Source: Candidatus Accumulibacter conexus (GTDB lineage Bacteria > Pseudomonadota > Gammaproteobacteria > Burkholderiales > Rhodocyclaceae). Taken from it: a stretch of 64,000 nucleotides of DNA. The translations under genes and the position numbers were made by a program. Each line of letters opens with the position of its first letter. The stretch's first letter is position 1. Shown here piece after piece: positions 8,934 through 18,092 of this stretch. The notes beneath the pieces were generated by a model. It saw nothing but the letters and a program-made list of their open reading frames with translations. It was not told the DNA's origin and did no database searches. The stretch is taken from assembly GCA_017592775.1 (NCBI GenBank), contig JAGFNJ010000002.1, forward strand, positions 1 through 64,000, read 5' to 3'.

Positions 8934-11006
8934 ATGAACGAGACGATCCTGATCGAGCTGCGCACCGAAGAGCTGCCGCCGAAGTCGCTCAAGCTGCTGT
9001 CGGACGCCTTTGCCGAGGCGGTCTTCGCTGCCCTCCGGGCGCAGGAGTTCGCGACTGCCGCCAGTGTCTGCACACCCTACGCGACCCCCCGCCGGCTGGC
9101 GCTGACGATCACCGAGGTCGCCGAGCGCCAGCCCGACCGGGTGCTGGAGAAGAAGGGACCCGCGGTCGCCGGCGCACTCGACGCCAACGGACAGCCGACC
9201 CGGGCACTCGAGGGCTTCATGCGCGCCGCCGGCGTCAGCTTCGCGCAACTGCACCGGACCACCGACGCCAAGGGCGAGTACTTCGTCGCCCGGCGCGAGC
9301 AGCAGGGCGAGGAACTGTCGGCACACCTCGCCGCCATCGTCGCCCAGGCCGTCCGGAAACTGCCGATCCCGAAAGTGATGCGCTGGGGCGATTCCGATCA
9401 CCAGTTCGTGCGACCGGTGCACAGCCTTGTCCTCCTGCATGGCAGCCAGATCGTCGCCGGCGAGGTTCTCGGGCTGGGCAGTGGCCGGACGACGATCGGG
9501 CACCGCTTCCTGTCCGCCGGCGAAATCAGCATCGAGCGGGCGGATGAATACGCGGCGCGACTCGCAGCCGGCCAGGTCATCGCCTCCTTCGGCGAGCGCC
9601 GGGCACTGATCGCGAAGCAGCTCGAAGCGGCGGCGGCCAGGCTCGGCGCGCGCATCAACCCGGCACCGGCGTTGCTCGACGAGGTGACGGCACTGGTCGA
9701 ATGGCCCGTCGTCTATGTCGGCGCGTTCGAAGCGGAATTCCTCGAGGTCCCGCAGGAGTGCCTGATCCTGACCATGCAGCAGAACCAGAAGTACTTCCCG
9801 CTGCTCGACCCGGAAGGCAGGCTGCTGAACCGCTTCCTGATCGTCGCCAACATGCAGGTCGACGATCCGAGCCACATCATCCGCGGCAACGAGCGCGTCG
9901 TTCGCCCGCGGCTGGCGGACGCACGCTTCTTCTTCAACCAGGACCGCAAGGCGGGTTTCGCCAACCGCGTCGTTCGACTGGGCGCCGTCGTCTATCACAA
10001 CCGCCTCGGCTCGCTCGGTGACCGCGCGCAGCGTGTCGGCCGCGTCGCGCGGGCGATCGCCGAAAGGCTTGGCGCCGACGGCAACCTCGCCGAGCGCGCA
10101 GGACTGTTCGCCAAGATCGACCTGCTCACCGACATGGTCGGCGAGTTCCCCGAACTGCAGGGAATCATGGGCCGCTATTACCTGCTGCACGAAGGCGGCC
10201 TGCCCGTGGTGGCCGACGCCATCGAGCAGCACTACCGGCCGCGCTTCGCCGGCGACGCGCTGCCGCAGGGCAACATCGCCTGCGCCGCCGCACTCGCCGA
10301 CAAGCTCGACGCGCTCGTCGGCTTCTTCGGCATCGGCCAGGTACCGACCGGCGACAAGGATCCCTTCGGCCTGCGGCGCGCTGCCCTCGGCGTCCTGCGC
10401 ATCCTGATGGAAACGCCACTGCCGCTCGACCTCGGTGCGCTGATCGCCGACGCGCGCGACGCGCTGCTGGGCCAGGGAATCACGCTCGCGGCGGTCGACG
10501 AGAGCCTGCTGGCGTTCATCCTCGACCGGCTGCGCGGCATGCTGCGCGATGCCGGCCATGCCGTCGACATCGTCGAGGCGGTACTGGCACAACGGCCGAC
10601 TCGGATCGACCTGGTTCCCGCCCGACTGGCCGCGGTACGCGAGTTCCAGGCGCTGCCCGAAGCTCAGGCGCTGGCCGCCGCCAACAAGCGGATCGGCAAC
10701 ATCCTCAAGAAAGCGGACGAGGATCTGCCCGAACCGGACATCGCGCTGCTCGAGGAGCCGGCGGAGAAAGCACTCTTCGAGCGCGTCGTCCTGCTGACGC
10801 CGCTGGTCCGCTCGCACGTCGCCAACGAGGACTACGCCGACGCCCTGAAGGTACTCGCCGCGGTGCGCAGCGAGGTCGACCGTTTCTTCGACGAAGTGAT
10901 GGTCAACGTGCATGAGCCGCTGCTGCGCGGCAACCGCCTCGGCCTCCTGAAAGCGCTCTACGAGCAGCTCAACGCAGTCGCCGACCTCTCGAAGCTGGCC
11001 ACATGA
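8934..11006 (+). CDS. glyS: Glycyl-tRNA synthetase beta subunit
   Basis: 690 residues, the normal GlyS length; needed with GlyQ for tRNA-Gly recognition and charging. The start ATG (MNETILIELRTEELPPKSL) has GGAG 9 bases upstream inside glyQ, so coupling is likely. Typical segments are VRPVHSLVLLHG, MQQNQKYFPLLDPEG and the C-terminal anticodon-binding-like region ending ALYEQLNAVADLSKLAT. Its stop codon overlaps the gmhB start (ATGA). Confidence 0.97.
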   Translation: MNETILIELRTEELPPKSLKLLSDAFAEAVFAALRAQEFATAASVCTPYATPRRLALTITEVAERQPDRVLEKKGPAVAGALDANGQPTRALEGFMRAAGVSFAQLHRTTDAKGEYFVARREQQGEELSAHLAAIVAQAVRKLPIPKVMRWGDSDHQFVRPVHSLVLLHGSQIVAGEVLGLGSGRTTIGHRFLSAGEISIERADEYAARLAAGQVIASFGERRALIAKQLEAAAARLGARINPAPALLDEVTALVEWPVVYVGAFEAEFLEVPQECLILTMQQNQKYFPLLDPEGRLLNRFLIVANMQVDDPSHIIRGNERVVRPRLADARFFFNQDRKAGFANRVVRLGAVVYHNRLGSLGDRAQRVGRVARAIAERLGADGNLAERAGLFAKIDLLTDMVGEFPELQGIMGRYYLLHEGGLPVVADAIEQHYRPRFAGDALPQGNIACAAALADKLDALVGFFGIGQVPTGDKDPFGLRRAALGVLRILMETPLPLDLGALIADARDALLGQGITLAAVDESLLAFILDRLRGMLRDAGHAVDIVEAVLAQRPTRIDLVPARLAAVREFQALPEAQALAAANKRIGNILKKADEDLPEPDIALLEEPAEKALFERVVLLTPLVRSHVANEDYADALKVLAAVRSEVDRFFDEVMVNVHEPLLRGNRLGLLKALYEQLNAVADLSKLAT

Positions 11007-11539
11007 AGCTGGTCATCCTCGATCGCGACGGCGTCATCAACCACGACTCGAAGCAGTTCATCAAGTCGCCTGCGGAGTGGCGCCCGATCCCCGGCAGCCT
11101 CGAGGCGATCGCCCGCCTCAACCAGGCCGGCTACCGGGTGGTGGTGGCGACCAACCAGTCGGGCGTCGGCCGCGGCCTGTTCGACATGGATACGCTGAAC
11201 GCCATCCACGACAAGATGCACCGGGCGGTGCTGGCGGCCGGCGGGCGCATCGACGCGATCTTCTACTGCCCGCACGCAGTCGACGCCGGCTGCCGTTGCC
11301 GCAAACCGGCGACCGGCATGTTCGAGCGCATCGCTGGCTGCTTCAATATCGACCTGCCGGGGACGCCGGCGGTGGGCGATTCGCTACGCGACCTGCAGGC
11401 AGCCGTCGCCGTCGGCGCCCTGCCGCTGCTGGTGCTGACCGGCAAGGGAACGCAGACGCAGGTCGACGGTGGCCTGCCGGAGGGCACCCTGGTCTTCGCC
11501 GATCTGGCGGCTGCCACCGACCACATCCTGCTCCTCTGA
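11003..11539 (+). CDS. gmhB: D-glycero-beta-D-manno-heptose-1,7-bisphosphate 7-phosphatase
   Basis: 178-residue HAD-family phosphatase of the ADP-heptose pathway for LPS inner core. Catalytic motif I is LVILDRDGVIN, motif II the Thr in ATNQSGVGRG. The zinc-binding loop CPHAVDAGCRCRKP is characteristic of GmhB. It overlaps glyS by 4 bases and the acyltransferase by 1. waaF, which uses the heptose donor, lies at 30550. Confidence 0.95.
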   Translation: MKLVILDRDGVINHDSKQFIKSPAEWRPIPGSLEAIARLNQAGYRVVVATNQSGVGRGLFDMDTLNAIHDKMHRAVLAAGGRIDAIFYCPHAVDAGCRCRKPATGMFERIAGCFNIDLPGTPAVGDSLRDLQAAVAVGALPLLVLTGKGTQTQVDGGLPEGTLVFADLAAATDHILLL

Positions 11540-12282
11540 TGGCCGCCCTGCGCACGGCGCTCTTCATGCTGTTCGTCGGTCTGTGGACGATCCCCTTCGG
11601 GATCCTCGTCACGCTGGCGATCGTCCTGCCGATGGCCAGCCGCTACCGCGTCATCGAAATCTGGCGCAAGGGCTTCATGGCGCTCTGCCGCGGCCTCCTC
11701 GGGCTGCGCTACCGCGTCCTCGGGCGCGAGAACCTGCCCGCGACGCCGGCGGTGGTGATGTCCAAGCACCAGTCGGCCTGGGAAACGGTGGGCTTGCAGG
11801 ACATCCTGCCGCCGCTGGTGTTCGTCCTCAAGAAGGAGTTGCTGCGCGTCCCCTTCTTCGGCTGGGGACTGGCGGCGATGAAGATGATCTCGATCGACCG
11901 TGCGGCGGCCAAGGACGCGCTGAAGCAGGTCTTCGAGCAGGGCAAGGAGCGGCTCGCAGCCGGTTACTGGGTGGTGATCTTCCCGGAAGGCACGCGCGTC
12001 GAGCCCGGCCAGACCGCACGCTACAAGCCGGGCGGCGCCCATCTCGCGCTGCGCGGCGGTAGTCTGGTCGTCCCGGTGGCGCACGATGCGGGCGAGTTCT
12101 GGCGCAAGAGCGTCTTCGCCGTCTCCCCCGGCACCATCACCGTCAGCATCGGGCCGCCGATCGATCCCGCCGGCAAGTCGGCGGCGCGCATCAACGCCCT
12201 CGCCGCCGCCTGGATCGAGACCGAGATGCGGCGCATTTCGCCACACCGCTATCCGACTGCCGCCGATGCCGTGGCTGCCTGA
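11539..12282 (+). CDS. plsC: 1-acyl-sn-glycerol-3-phosphate acyltransferase
   Basis: 247 residues. An N-terminal membrane segment (TALFMLFVGLWTIPFGILV) precedes the acyltransferase motifs. The first is shortened to KHQSAWET (HxxxxD-like; the expected Asp reads Glu). The second is FPEGTRVEPGQ, followed by PGGAHLALRGGSLVVPVAHD. The family makes phosphatidic acid at the inner membrane. The ATG overlaps the gmhB stop (TGATG), so translation is coupled. Confidence 0.9.
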   Translation: MAALRTALFMLFVGLWTIPFGILVTLAIVLPMASRYRVIEIWRKGFMALCRGLLGLRYRVLGRENLPATPAVVMSKHQSAWETVGLQDILPPLVFVLKKELLRVPFFGWGLAAMKMISIDRAAAKDALKQVFEQGKERLAAGYWVVIFPEGTRVEPGQTARYKPGGAHLALRGGSLVVPVAHDAGEFWRKSVFAVSPGTITVSIGPPIDPAGKSAARINALAAAWIETEMRRISPHRYPTAADAVAA

Positions 12283-13030
12283 AAAGGCGACCGCCGGCGG
12301 CCGGCTGCCGGCAACCAGCGAGACCCAGCGCACGATCGAACTCGGCGAGCGGACGGTCGCCTATGTCCTGCGCCGCAGCCGACGGCGCACGATCGGCCTG
12401 TGGATCGATCATCGCGGCCTGCGCGTCGGCGCCCCGCCACGCGCCCCACTGCACGAAGTCGAGTCACTCCTCCTGCGGCACGGCGAGTGGATCGGCCGCA
12501 AGCTCGATGAGTGGCACGCGCGGCGACCGGCACGGCTGCATGCCATCGCCGATGGCATGCAGTTGCCCTTCCTCGGCGAGGCGCTGGATATCCGCCTGGC
12601 GCTTGGCGGCAATCGCTGCCTGTGGAACCTGCACGCTGGCGGAGCGACGCTGACCCTCTGCCTGCGCACGCCAGCAGACGCGCGGCGGGTACTCGAACGG
12701 GCGCTGCGCGAACGGGCACGCGAACTCTTCGCCGAACGGCTGGCGCATTACGCGCCGTTGCTGGAAGTGGTGCCGCCACCACTGAGCCTGTCCGCCGCGC
12801 GCACGCGCTGGGGTAGCTGCAGCACCCGCAGCGGCATCCGCCTGAACTGGCGACTGCTGCATTTTCCGCTGCCGGTGATCGACTATGTCGTCGTGCACGA
12901 ACTGGCGCACCTGCGCGAGATGAACCACAGCCCGCGTTTCTGGGCGATCGTCTCTGGCGTCTGCCCCAACTGGCAGGCGTTGCGGGTGGAACTGCGGGTA
13001 CTCGGCAAGACGCTTCCGGGCCTCGTGTAG
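12266..13030 (+). CDS. YgjP-like metallopeptidase-domain protein
   Basis: 254 residues of the DUF45/WLM family (PF01863). The zinc site VVHELAHLREMNHSPRFW contains HExxH-type HELAH and a third His downstream. RTRWGSCSTRSGIRLNWRL is the usual family signature. The ATG at 12266 overlaps the preceding acyltransferase gene by 17 bases. It is the last gene of the glyQ run. Substrate unknown. Confidence 0.9.
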   Translation: MPWLPEKATAGGRLPATSETQRTIELGERTVAYVLRRSRRRTIGLWIDHRGLRVGAPPRAPLHEVESLLLRHGEWIGRKLDEWHARRPARLHAIADGMQLPFLGEALDIRLALGGNRCLWNLHAGGATLTLCLRTPADARRVLERALRERARELFAERLAHYAPLLEVVPPPLSLSAARTRWGSCSTRSGIRLNWRLLHFPLPVIDYVVVHELAHLREMNHSPRFWAIVSGVCPNWQALRVELRVLGKTLPGLV

Positions 13031-13131
13031 GCGGCCTGCACGGATCGCGCCGGTTTCGGCGACGGGCTGTAACGCATCGACGGCGTCGACGCTCACCGGC
13101 ACCGACGTTCCTCGAATCATGGGAGGTAGCA

Positions 13132-13614
13132 ATGAAGGACCGGGAAACAGAAAGCGAAACGCCGTTCAAGCCCTTTCCCGACGAGCCGCTGATTCGCCGC
13201 CTGCGCGGCAGCATCCGCCATGCGGCACGCGTGCTGGCCGTGCTGATGGTCTCGGTGATCTGGTGGGGCGTCGCCGACGTGATCTATGTGCTCTACAGTC
13301 GGGTCAGCGTGCATCCCTATTTTCTCCTCGAGATCAGCGATATTCTCGCCACCTTCGGCGCCTTCATGGCCGTGCTGATCGCCATCGAAGTGTTCGTGAA
13401 CATCGTCAGCTACCTGCAGGAAGACGGGCTGCACCTCGACATCGTTCTGGCAACCGCCTACATGGCGGTTCTGCGCAAGATCGTCATCCTCGATTACAAG
13501 GAAGTCAGTCCGGACTACGTCTACGCCACTGCGGCACTCGCCCTGGCGTTGTCAGTGGGCTACTACCTGACCAAGTCGCTACGCCGAACGCAGGCAAGTC
13601 CGCATGGCGAGTGA
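13132..13614 (+). CDS. psiE: PsiE-family membrane protein
   Basis: 160 residues with four predicted membrane helices and the family segment FMAVLIAIEVFVNIVSYLQE followed by DIVLATAYMAVLRKIVILDY. It matches the phosphate-starvation-inducible PsiE family; the function is undefined. A strong ribosome site (GGGAGGTAGCA) precedes the ATG. No PhoB box was recognised in the 100 bases upstream, so phosphate control is not shown here. Confidence 0.85.
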   Translation: MKDRETESETPFKPFPDEPLIRRLRGSIRHAARVLAVLMVSVIWWGVADVIYVLYSRVSVHPYFLLEISDILATFGAFMAVLIAIEVFVNIVSYLQEDGLHLDIVLATAYMAVLRKIVILDYKEVSPDYVYATAALALALSVGYYLTKSLRRTQASPHGE

Positions 13615-13974
13615 CTGCAGCCGCTGACAGGGGGCTGACGACCAACCCCGCTGCAGCGGTGTTGGGGGGGGTGTCACTCGCCGGACCGGCAGGCAGGGCT
13701 GCTGCTTGGACACGCGGTCTGCAGCGTTCATCCGCTCGTCAGCGAGACGCCCGAACGCTGCGCCCAATTTCGTGCGCGGCAGGGTCGAAATCTTGTCCGC
13801 CATCACCTGCGACAGCGCGCGCAGGCCGTTCGCCGGATTCGGCTTCAGGATCACGCGAAAGGCGGCATTCTTCAAATCGCTGGTGATCGGGCACAGAATC
13901 ACGCTCTGCAACTCCGCCAGCAGATCCGACTGAAGCACCAGCGCTGGTCGTGGCTTGCCGTCGTCACCCGGCAA
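13579..13974 (-). pseudogene. Truncated MazF/PemK-type toxin remnant
   Basis: About 88 residues match the MazF core: GKPRPALVLQSD, SVILCPITSD, NPANGLRALSQVMADKISTL, then GRLADERMNAADRV. The usual beginning (xxRGDIW...) is missing because a stop codon lies shortly upstream in this frame and the only start is TTG. After ADRV the frame runs into unrelated sequence containing a palindromic repeat and overlaps the 3' end of psiE. No MazE-like antitoxin is adjacent. Most likely a decayed toxin gene; an intact variant with a TTG start is less likely. Confidence 0.6.
13642..13665. repeat. Palindromic repeat, copy 1
   Basis: CCAACCCCGC and GCGGTGTTGG flank TGCA, giving a 10-bp stem with one mismatch. 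The preceding TGACGA is shared with the copy at 14546-14572. It interrupts the 3' end of the MazF remnant. Confidence 0.6.
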
Positions 13975-14545
13975 AAGGTTTCATGCCGGGCGACATGGCA
14001 CCGGCAGGCAACCCCACGCAAGCCCGGCGACGGCCAGTCCCGGCGAGGCGTGGCAATGGGATGTGCGGGTCGTCGGCCGCTGGCCACGCCGGAATCGCCG
14101 GCTGCCGCGCCTGCGACGCGAATGACAGCTTCAGCCGACATGTTGGTGATGGGTGATCGCCTCGAGCGACTGTCGTACTCAGTCAAGTGTCTTTGGTTCG
14201 TCGAAGGCAGGACGGATCGGATTGGGTCGGTTGCGGTCAGCCGACCAGGAAGACTCTGCGGCCGCTCGCGGTGTGGAGCGGACTGCCAGGCGAGGGGCTG
14301 CTCGAGCCGAGCGTGAGCGGACGGACCGGACTCACAGCTCTGGTTGATGTGTTTGGGAGCACTGGCAGCGCAAAAACCGACCCGGGCGATGAGTTCTGGA
14401 TGGGCATGCCCAAACCCCACTCGGTCCGCCTCGGCAGGCGCGCCGGAAGGTCAGAGGTTCGGCGTACGGCAGCCCGAAGCTGGCGCCGATGATGTCGGCA
14501 CACCGACGCCACCGGCGATCGCACCTGCTGCCGCAGCGTTGACGA
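13975..14545. other. Gene-poor stretch
   Basis: No coding frame with family features was recognised on either strand. Frames here have atypical composition and lack ribosome sites. The region lies between the MazF remnant and the second palindrome and is probably decayed accessory DNA. Confidence 0.5.
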
Positions 14546-14572
14546 CCAACCCCGCCGCCGCAGCGGGGTTGG
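14546..14572. repeat. Palindromic repeat, copy 2
   Basis: A perfect 10-bp stem, CCAACCCCGC and GCGGGGTTGG, with a 7-base loop, preceded by TGACGA as in copy 1 about 900 bases away. It has the size and form of a REP-like interspersed palindrome. No adjacent transposase was seen. Confidence 0.6.
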
Positions 14573-14602
14573 CGGGTACCCACGCCCCACCACCAGGCAG
14601 AA

Positions 14603-14920
14603 CTACTTCTTGGCGGCGCTCGCCTCAGCCTTCTTCGCCGCCTCCTGCTTTTCAGCGTCCTTCTTCGCCTGCTTGGCTGCCTTTTTCTCGTCGGCCGTGC
14701 TCTTCGCCGGCGCGGACTGGGCAGGCTCCACCTTCCCGGCGGGCGTGGCCGCCGCCGCGGCAGCTGCCTGGGGCGGCGCCGCTGCCGGCTTGGCGGATGC
14801 GGGTGCTGGCGTGCTGGCCACCGCTGGTACCGCAGCCTTGGCCGGATCAGCTTTGGCAGTGGGTACCGGCGAGGATGCCGCAGGTGCTCCCGTTCCTCCT
14901 GGTGAGATTGGAATTCGCAA
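14603..14920 (-). CDS. Ala/Pro/Lys-rich low-complexity protein (doubtful)
   Basis: A 105-residue frame: a Pro/Ala-rich first part, then a Lys/Ala tail (KKAAKQAKKDAEKQEAAKKA) ending AKK. The tail resembles histone H1-like or disordered basic tails. It opens with TTG directly after an in-frame TGA and lacks a convincing ribosome site. It may be the 3' remnant of a longer gene or a small basic protein. The opposite-strand frame is an Ala/Phe shadow of it. Confidence 0.35.
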   Translation of the reverse strand: MRIPISPGGTGAPAASSPVPTAKADPAKAAVPAVASTPAPASAKPAAAPPQAAAAAAATPAGKVEPAQSAPAKSTADEKKAAKQAKKDAEKQEAAKKAEASAAKK

Positions 14921-15113
14921 TCACCAGGCATCTCGGCTCGGCGTCTTGCTATATCCTTTAATGGTCCTTGTGGCCTTTGCGTTGACCCGATGCGACAATC
15001 ATTTGCGCCGTGGCTTGCGGTAGCCAGAACCTGCGGTGTCTCGCCGGCCGTCGCCTTGATCGACTGCCGACGGGTATGCTGACGCTTTTCACGACAACTC
15101 ACAGGGATCCTCG

Positions 15114-15719
15114 ATGACCCGATTTCACCATCTGGCTGCCTGCATCCTGTTTGCGGCATGGAGTCCTGCAATGGCAGTTGAAGAGCCGCAATACCAAGTC
15201 GTCCGCTCCTACGAGGCTTTCGAGGTGCGCCGCTATGAGCCCTATCTGGTGGCGGAAACGGTCGTCAGCGCAGCACCGGACGAGGCGGGGAACCAGGGTT
15301 TTCGCATTCTGTCCGGGTACATCTTCGGCCAGAACAAGGGGGCGCGCAGGATCGAAATGACGGCTCCGGTGGCTCAGGCCCCGACCAGAATCGCCATGAC
15401 GGCACCGGTGGCACAAAGCCCGGGTCCCGGCGGTTTCGTCATCCAGTTCGCAATGCCCCAGGAGTGGACGCTGGAAACCCTGCCGGAACCGCTCGATTCG
15501 CGAATCACCCTGCGCGCGATACCCGCCAGAACGTTTGCCGTCATCGGCTACTCGGGGACGTGGTCAAGGATCCGCTACGAGGAGAATCTGAGGAAGCTTC
15601 AAGACGCTCTCGCAGATGCTGGTCTATCCTGGCATGGCGAGCCGATGTGGGCTCGCTACGACCCACCGTGGAAGCCTTGGTTCTGGCGACGGAACGAAAT
15701 CTGGCTGGAGCTTGATTGA
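15114..15719 (+). CDS. SOUL-family heme-binding protein
   Basis: 201 residues with a signal peptide (MTRFHHLAACILFAAWSPAMA). The SOUL/HBP fold follows: YQVVRSYEAFEVRRYEPYLVAE, then two MTAPVAQ motifs near residues 82-102, then FVIQFAMPQEWTLETLPEP. The C-terminal WARYDPPWKPWFWRRNE is typical. Probably periplasmic; its role may be heme binding. GGGATCC precedes the ATG. Confidence 0.92.
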   Translation: MTRFHHLAACILFAAWSPAMAVEEPQYQVVRSYEAFEVRRYEPYLVAETVVSAAPDEAGNQGFRILSGYIFGQNKGARRIEMTAPVAQAPTRIAMTAPVAQSPGPGGFVIQFAMPQEWTLETLPEPLDSRITLRAIPARTFAVIGYSGTWSRIRYEENLRKLQDALADAGLSWHGEPMWARYDPPWKPWFWRRNEIWLELD

Positions 15720-15789
15720 GCAAGGTCGACTGTCGACGGCGTGCCGGCGTGGCCGCCACAGCCTGCAAGCCGGCGAGACCTTTCCGTTC

Positions 15790-15930
15790 GCCGACCCGCC
15801 CGGCGGGCGCGCCCTTGATCTCGTGGATCGTGACGCGGTCGTTGCCGGTGTCGGCCACGAGCAGCCGTCCGGATTGGCCGAACCCGGCATCGTGCGGATG
15901 GGACAACCGACCGGCAGCCAATTCAGGTGC
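15790..15930 (-). pseudogene. NHL-repeat protein fragment
   Basis: A short minus-strand segment encodes RLSHPHDAGFGQSGRLLVAD followed by TGNDRVTIHEI. This is a near-canonical NHL beta-propeller repeat. The flanking sequence in the same frame shows no further blades, start or signal peptide, so it looks like a single-blade relic. The rest of 15720-16103 has no recognisable gene. Confidence 0.45.
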
Positions 15931-16103
15931 TGCACGGTTCGCGGTGCCGGCGAAAAATCGTCGCCGCGACAGGGTACAATGCATCCACCTTGCCTCAAGC
16001 TCGCGGCATGGCGAATTTCGTGTGCGACCGAATCCGGATCGGTGATACCGACGGTCCTCGGTCAAGGTGGTGCCGATCGGCAGGGGAATCGAGACGACCC
16101 GAG

Positions 16104-17297
16104 ATGAGCGCTGTGCCCACCATCACTCCGGAAGAGCTGATCGAACGCATCAAGATCAGGCTCGACGCCCGGCCGCACCGATCGCGCTACTCCCATTTCG
16201 ACGTCGCACCCGTGCCGACTGGGCCGGCAACCCATGTGCTGATCCTCGGGGCCGGCTTCAGCCACGGGGTCGTGCCACTGGTCAACGAACTCATGCACGA
16301 GACGATCGGCGACTACTACTATCCGGATCAAGATCAGTGGGGCAAGCGGCCCGCGAGCGTGCTGAGAAAGGCTTCGGCGCGCTTCTGGCAGGAATTCAAC
16401 GCGGCAGCGCTGCAGGAAGGGCTCCAGACGGTCGATGTCGACCGCCGCGGCCTGCCGAAGAACGCCGGGGCGGCCTATCAGAACCTGTTCACGTACGAGG
16501 CCGCCAGTGTGCTGTTTGCACTGTCCGCTCCCAGGAGGAAGACGTACCTGGAGCGGATCCGCGACGAGCGGCAAAGCAGGCGAACCCCCGACGAACGGCG
16601 ACGCGGGATAGCGGACGCCGGCGCGAGGTTCGTCAAGGGGTTTCTTCGCTACGTGCTCGACCCCGGAGCCGAACACGGATTCGGCTCAACGGGCAGGAGC
16701 GAACTGAACGCCGCGCACCGCCACCTCGCAGCCATTCTGGAGGCACAGCAATCAGGCCGCGGGTGGCAGACCTGCGCATTTTGCCGGACGGTATTCACGA
16801 CCAACTTCGATACCTTGCTGCAAAACGCCCTGCATGGGGTCAACCTTCTGTATTGCCTCACGGACCGGCCGGAAAGGGGCTTCGACAGCTCCGACTTCCC
16901 TGACGAAGAGGGAGCAATTCATCTCGTCTACGTCCACGGGAGCATTCTTCGGCACAATCCGGCGAGCACGACTGCCGAGCTGGACGGCCTCACCGACAGG
17001 AACATCGCCGTGCTTCGCGACCATCTGAATTCCCGCGACGTGATCGCCATCGGCCATGGCGGGTGGCGCGACGGGCTCATGGCAGCGCTGCACGGTTGCG
17101 ATTCAACCCGGCACACGCTGTACTGGTGCGACGTCCATCCCGAACCGCCAGCCCACGTCGCGAGTCTGCTCGAGGAGCGTCCCGCTACGGCAGCATATGT
17201 CCAACTGGGAAAGGGCGGCGCTGACGACCTGATGCGCGCCCTGTACGAAAGACTGGTGCCGGTGGAATCCCGCCGCGTCCCGACCCAACAGCAGTGA
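16104..17297 (+). CDS. SIR2-like domain protein (possible NADase)
   Basis: 397 residues. The N-terminal nucleotide-binding motif HVLILGAGFSHGVVPLVNEL, the central VFTTNFDTLLQNAL, the HLVYVHGSILRH histidine segment and the later VIAIGHGGWRDGL follow the SIR2_2-type order (PF13289). Such domains hydrolyse NAD+ in several antiphage systems; whether this one does is inference. No partner (HerA, Argonaute, TIR or transmembrane effector) is adjacent. Neighbours are a SOUL protein and glyoxalase, with relics on the left. The start ATG is within CCCGAGATGAGC; the frame extends upstream but without features. Confidence 0.8.
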   Translation: MSAVPTITPEELIERIKIRLDARPHRSRYSHFDVAPVPTGPATHVLILGAGFSHGVVPLVNELMHETIGDYYYPDQDQWGKRPASVLRKASARFWQEFNAAALQEGLQTVDVDRRGLPKNAGAAYQNLFTYEAASVLFALSAPRRKTYLERIRDERQSRRTPDERRRGIADAGARFVKGFLRYVLDPGAEHGFGSTGRSELNAAHRHLAAILEAQQSGRGWQTCAFCRTVFTTNFDTLLQNALHGVNLLYCLTDRPERGFDSSDFPDEEGAIHLVYVHGSILRHNPASTTAELDGLTDRNIAVLRDHLNSRDVIAIGHGGWRDGLMAALHGCDSTRHTLYWCDVHPEPPAHVASLLEERPATAAYVQLGKGGADDLMRALYERLVPVESRRVPTQQQ

Positions 17298-17701
17298 GGC
17301 TGGCGTTATCGGCAGCGACCGACGGAAATCGGGCAAGGTGCGGATCGCACTTCCCGCGGCAGCGCGCGCGACGGGGTCCTGCGGCGAGGCACTGCCGTCT
17401 TCCGGCGCCGACGATACGGCCCGCCACGCAACGCGCCCTGATCGTTGCGCCCCTCACATTGCTGCAGGCACGCCGGGGCTGCTGCTCGCGTGGGGCCGTC
17501 CATGCAGCCGCATCGTGACCCGAATCCCGTCAAGGCGTCGGTCTCTTGCCAACCACGAATCGCCCGACCCCGTCGATGGCAACTCGGCGAAGCGAACCAA
17601 GACGGCCGTTTCTGGTCCGTCGACGTCCATCCCGGCCACGAGGCGGCGAGAGCCGAGCTGTGACGGGGGCGGTCAATTCTCCAATCCGGTAAGGAACTGC
17701 C
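17298..17701. other. Intergenic region downstream of the SIR2 gene
   Basis: 404 bases without a recognisable gene, RNA or terminator on either strand. Frames overlapping it on the minus strand run into the glyoxalase gene and are shadows. AAGGAA lies shortly before the downstream ATG. Confidence 0.5.
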
Positions 17702-18088
17702 ATGAGAATCCTGCACACCATGCTGCGCGTCGGCGATCTCGATCGCTCGATCGCCTTCTACACCGAGATCCTCGGCATGCGCGAATTGCGCCGCCAGGAT
17801 TATCCGGGCGGACGCTTCACCCTCGCCTTTGTCGGCTACGGCCCGGAGTCGGAAGGTGCCGTCCTCGAACTGACGCACAACTGGGACACCACGGCGTACG
17901 AGATCGGCAACGGCTTCGGCCATGTGGCGATCGAGGTCAACGACGCCTACGCCGCCTGCCAGCAGATCCGGGGGCGCGGCGGCAAGGTCGTTCGCGAGGC
18001 CGGGCCGATGAAGCACGGCACGACGGTGATCGCCTTCGTCGAGGATCCCGATGGCTACCGCATCGAGCTGATCCAGAAGAAGGCCTGA
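17702..18088 (+). CDS. gloA: Lactoylglutathione lyase (glyoxalase I)
   Basis: 128 residues. It converts the methylglyoxal-glutathione hemithioacetal to S-lactoylglutathione. The metal ligands sit in [20 protein letters not shown] (His5), LELTHNW (Glu), GFGHVAIEV (His) and GYRIELIQ (Glu), the full bacterial Ni-type pattern. Length is typical. The next gene begins 4 bases after its stop. Confidence 0.95.
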   Translation: MRILHTMLRVGDLDRSIAFYTEILGMRELRRQDYPGGRFTLAFVGYGPESEGAVLELTHNWDTTAYEIGNGFGHVAIEVNDAYAACQQIRGRGGKVVREAGPMKHGTTVIAFVEDPDGYRIELIQKKA

Positions 18089-18092
18089 AGCC

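Noticed and set aside
13899-14420. 173-residue minus-strand frame as a possible N-terminal part of MazF
   Set aside because: It is in a different frame and shows no RGDIW-like start.
17306-18016. 236-residue minus-strand frame over gloA and its upstream region
   Set aside because: Antisense shadow of gloA with no family features.
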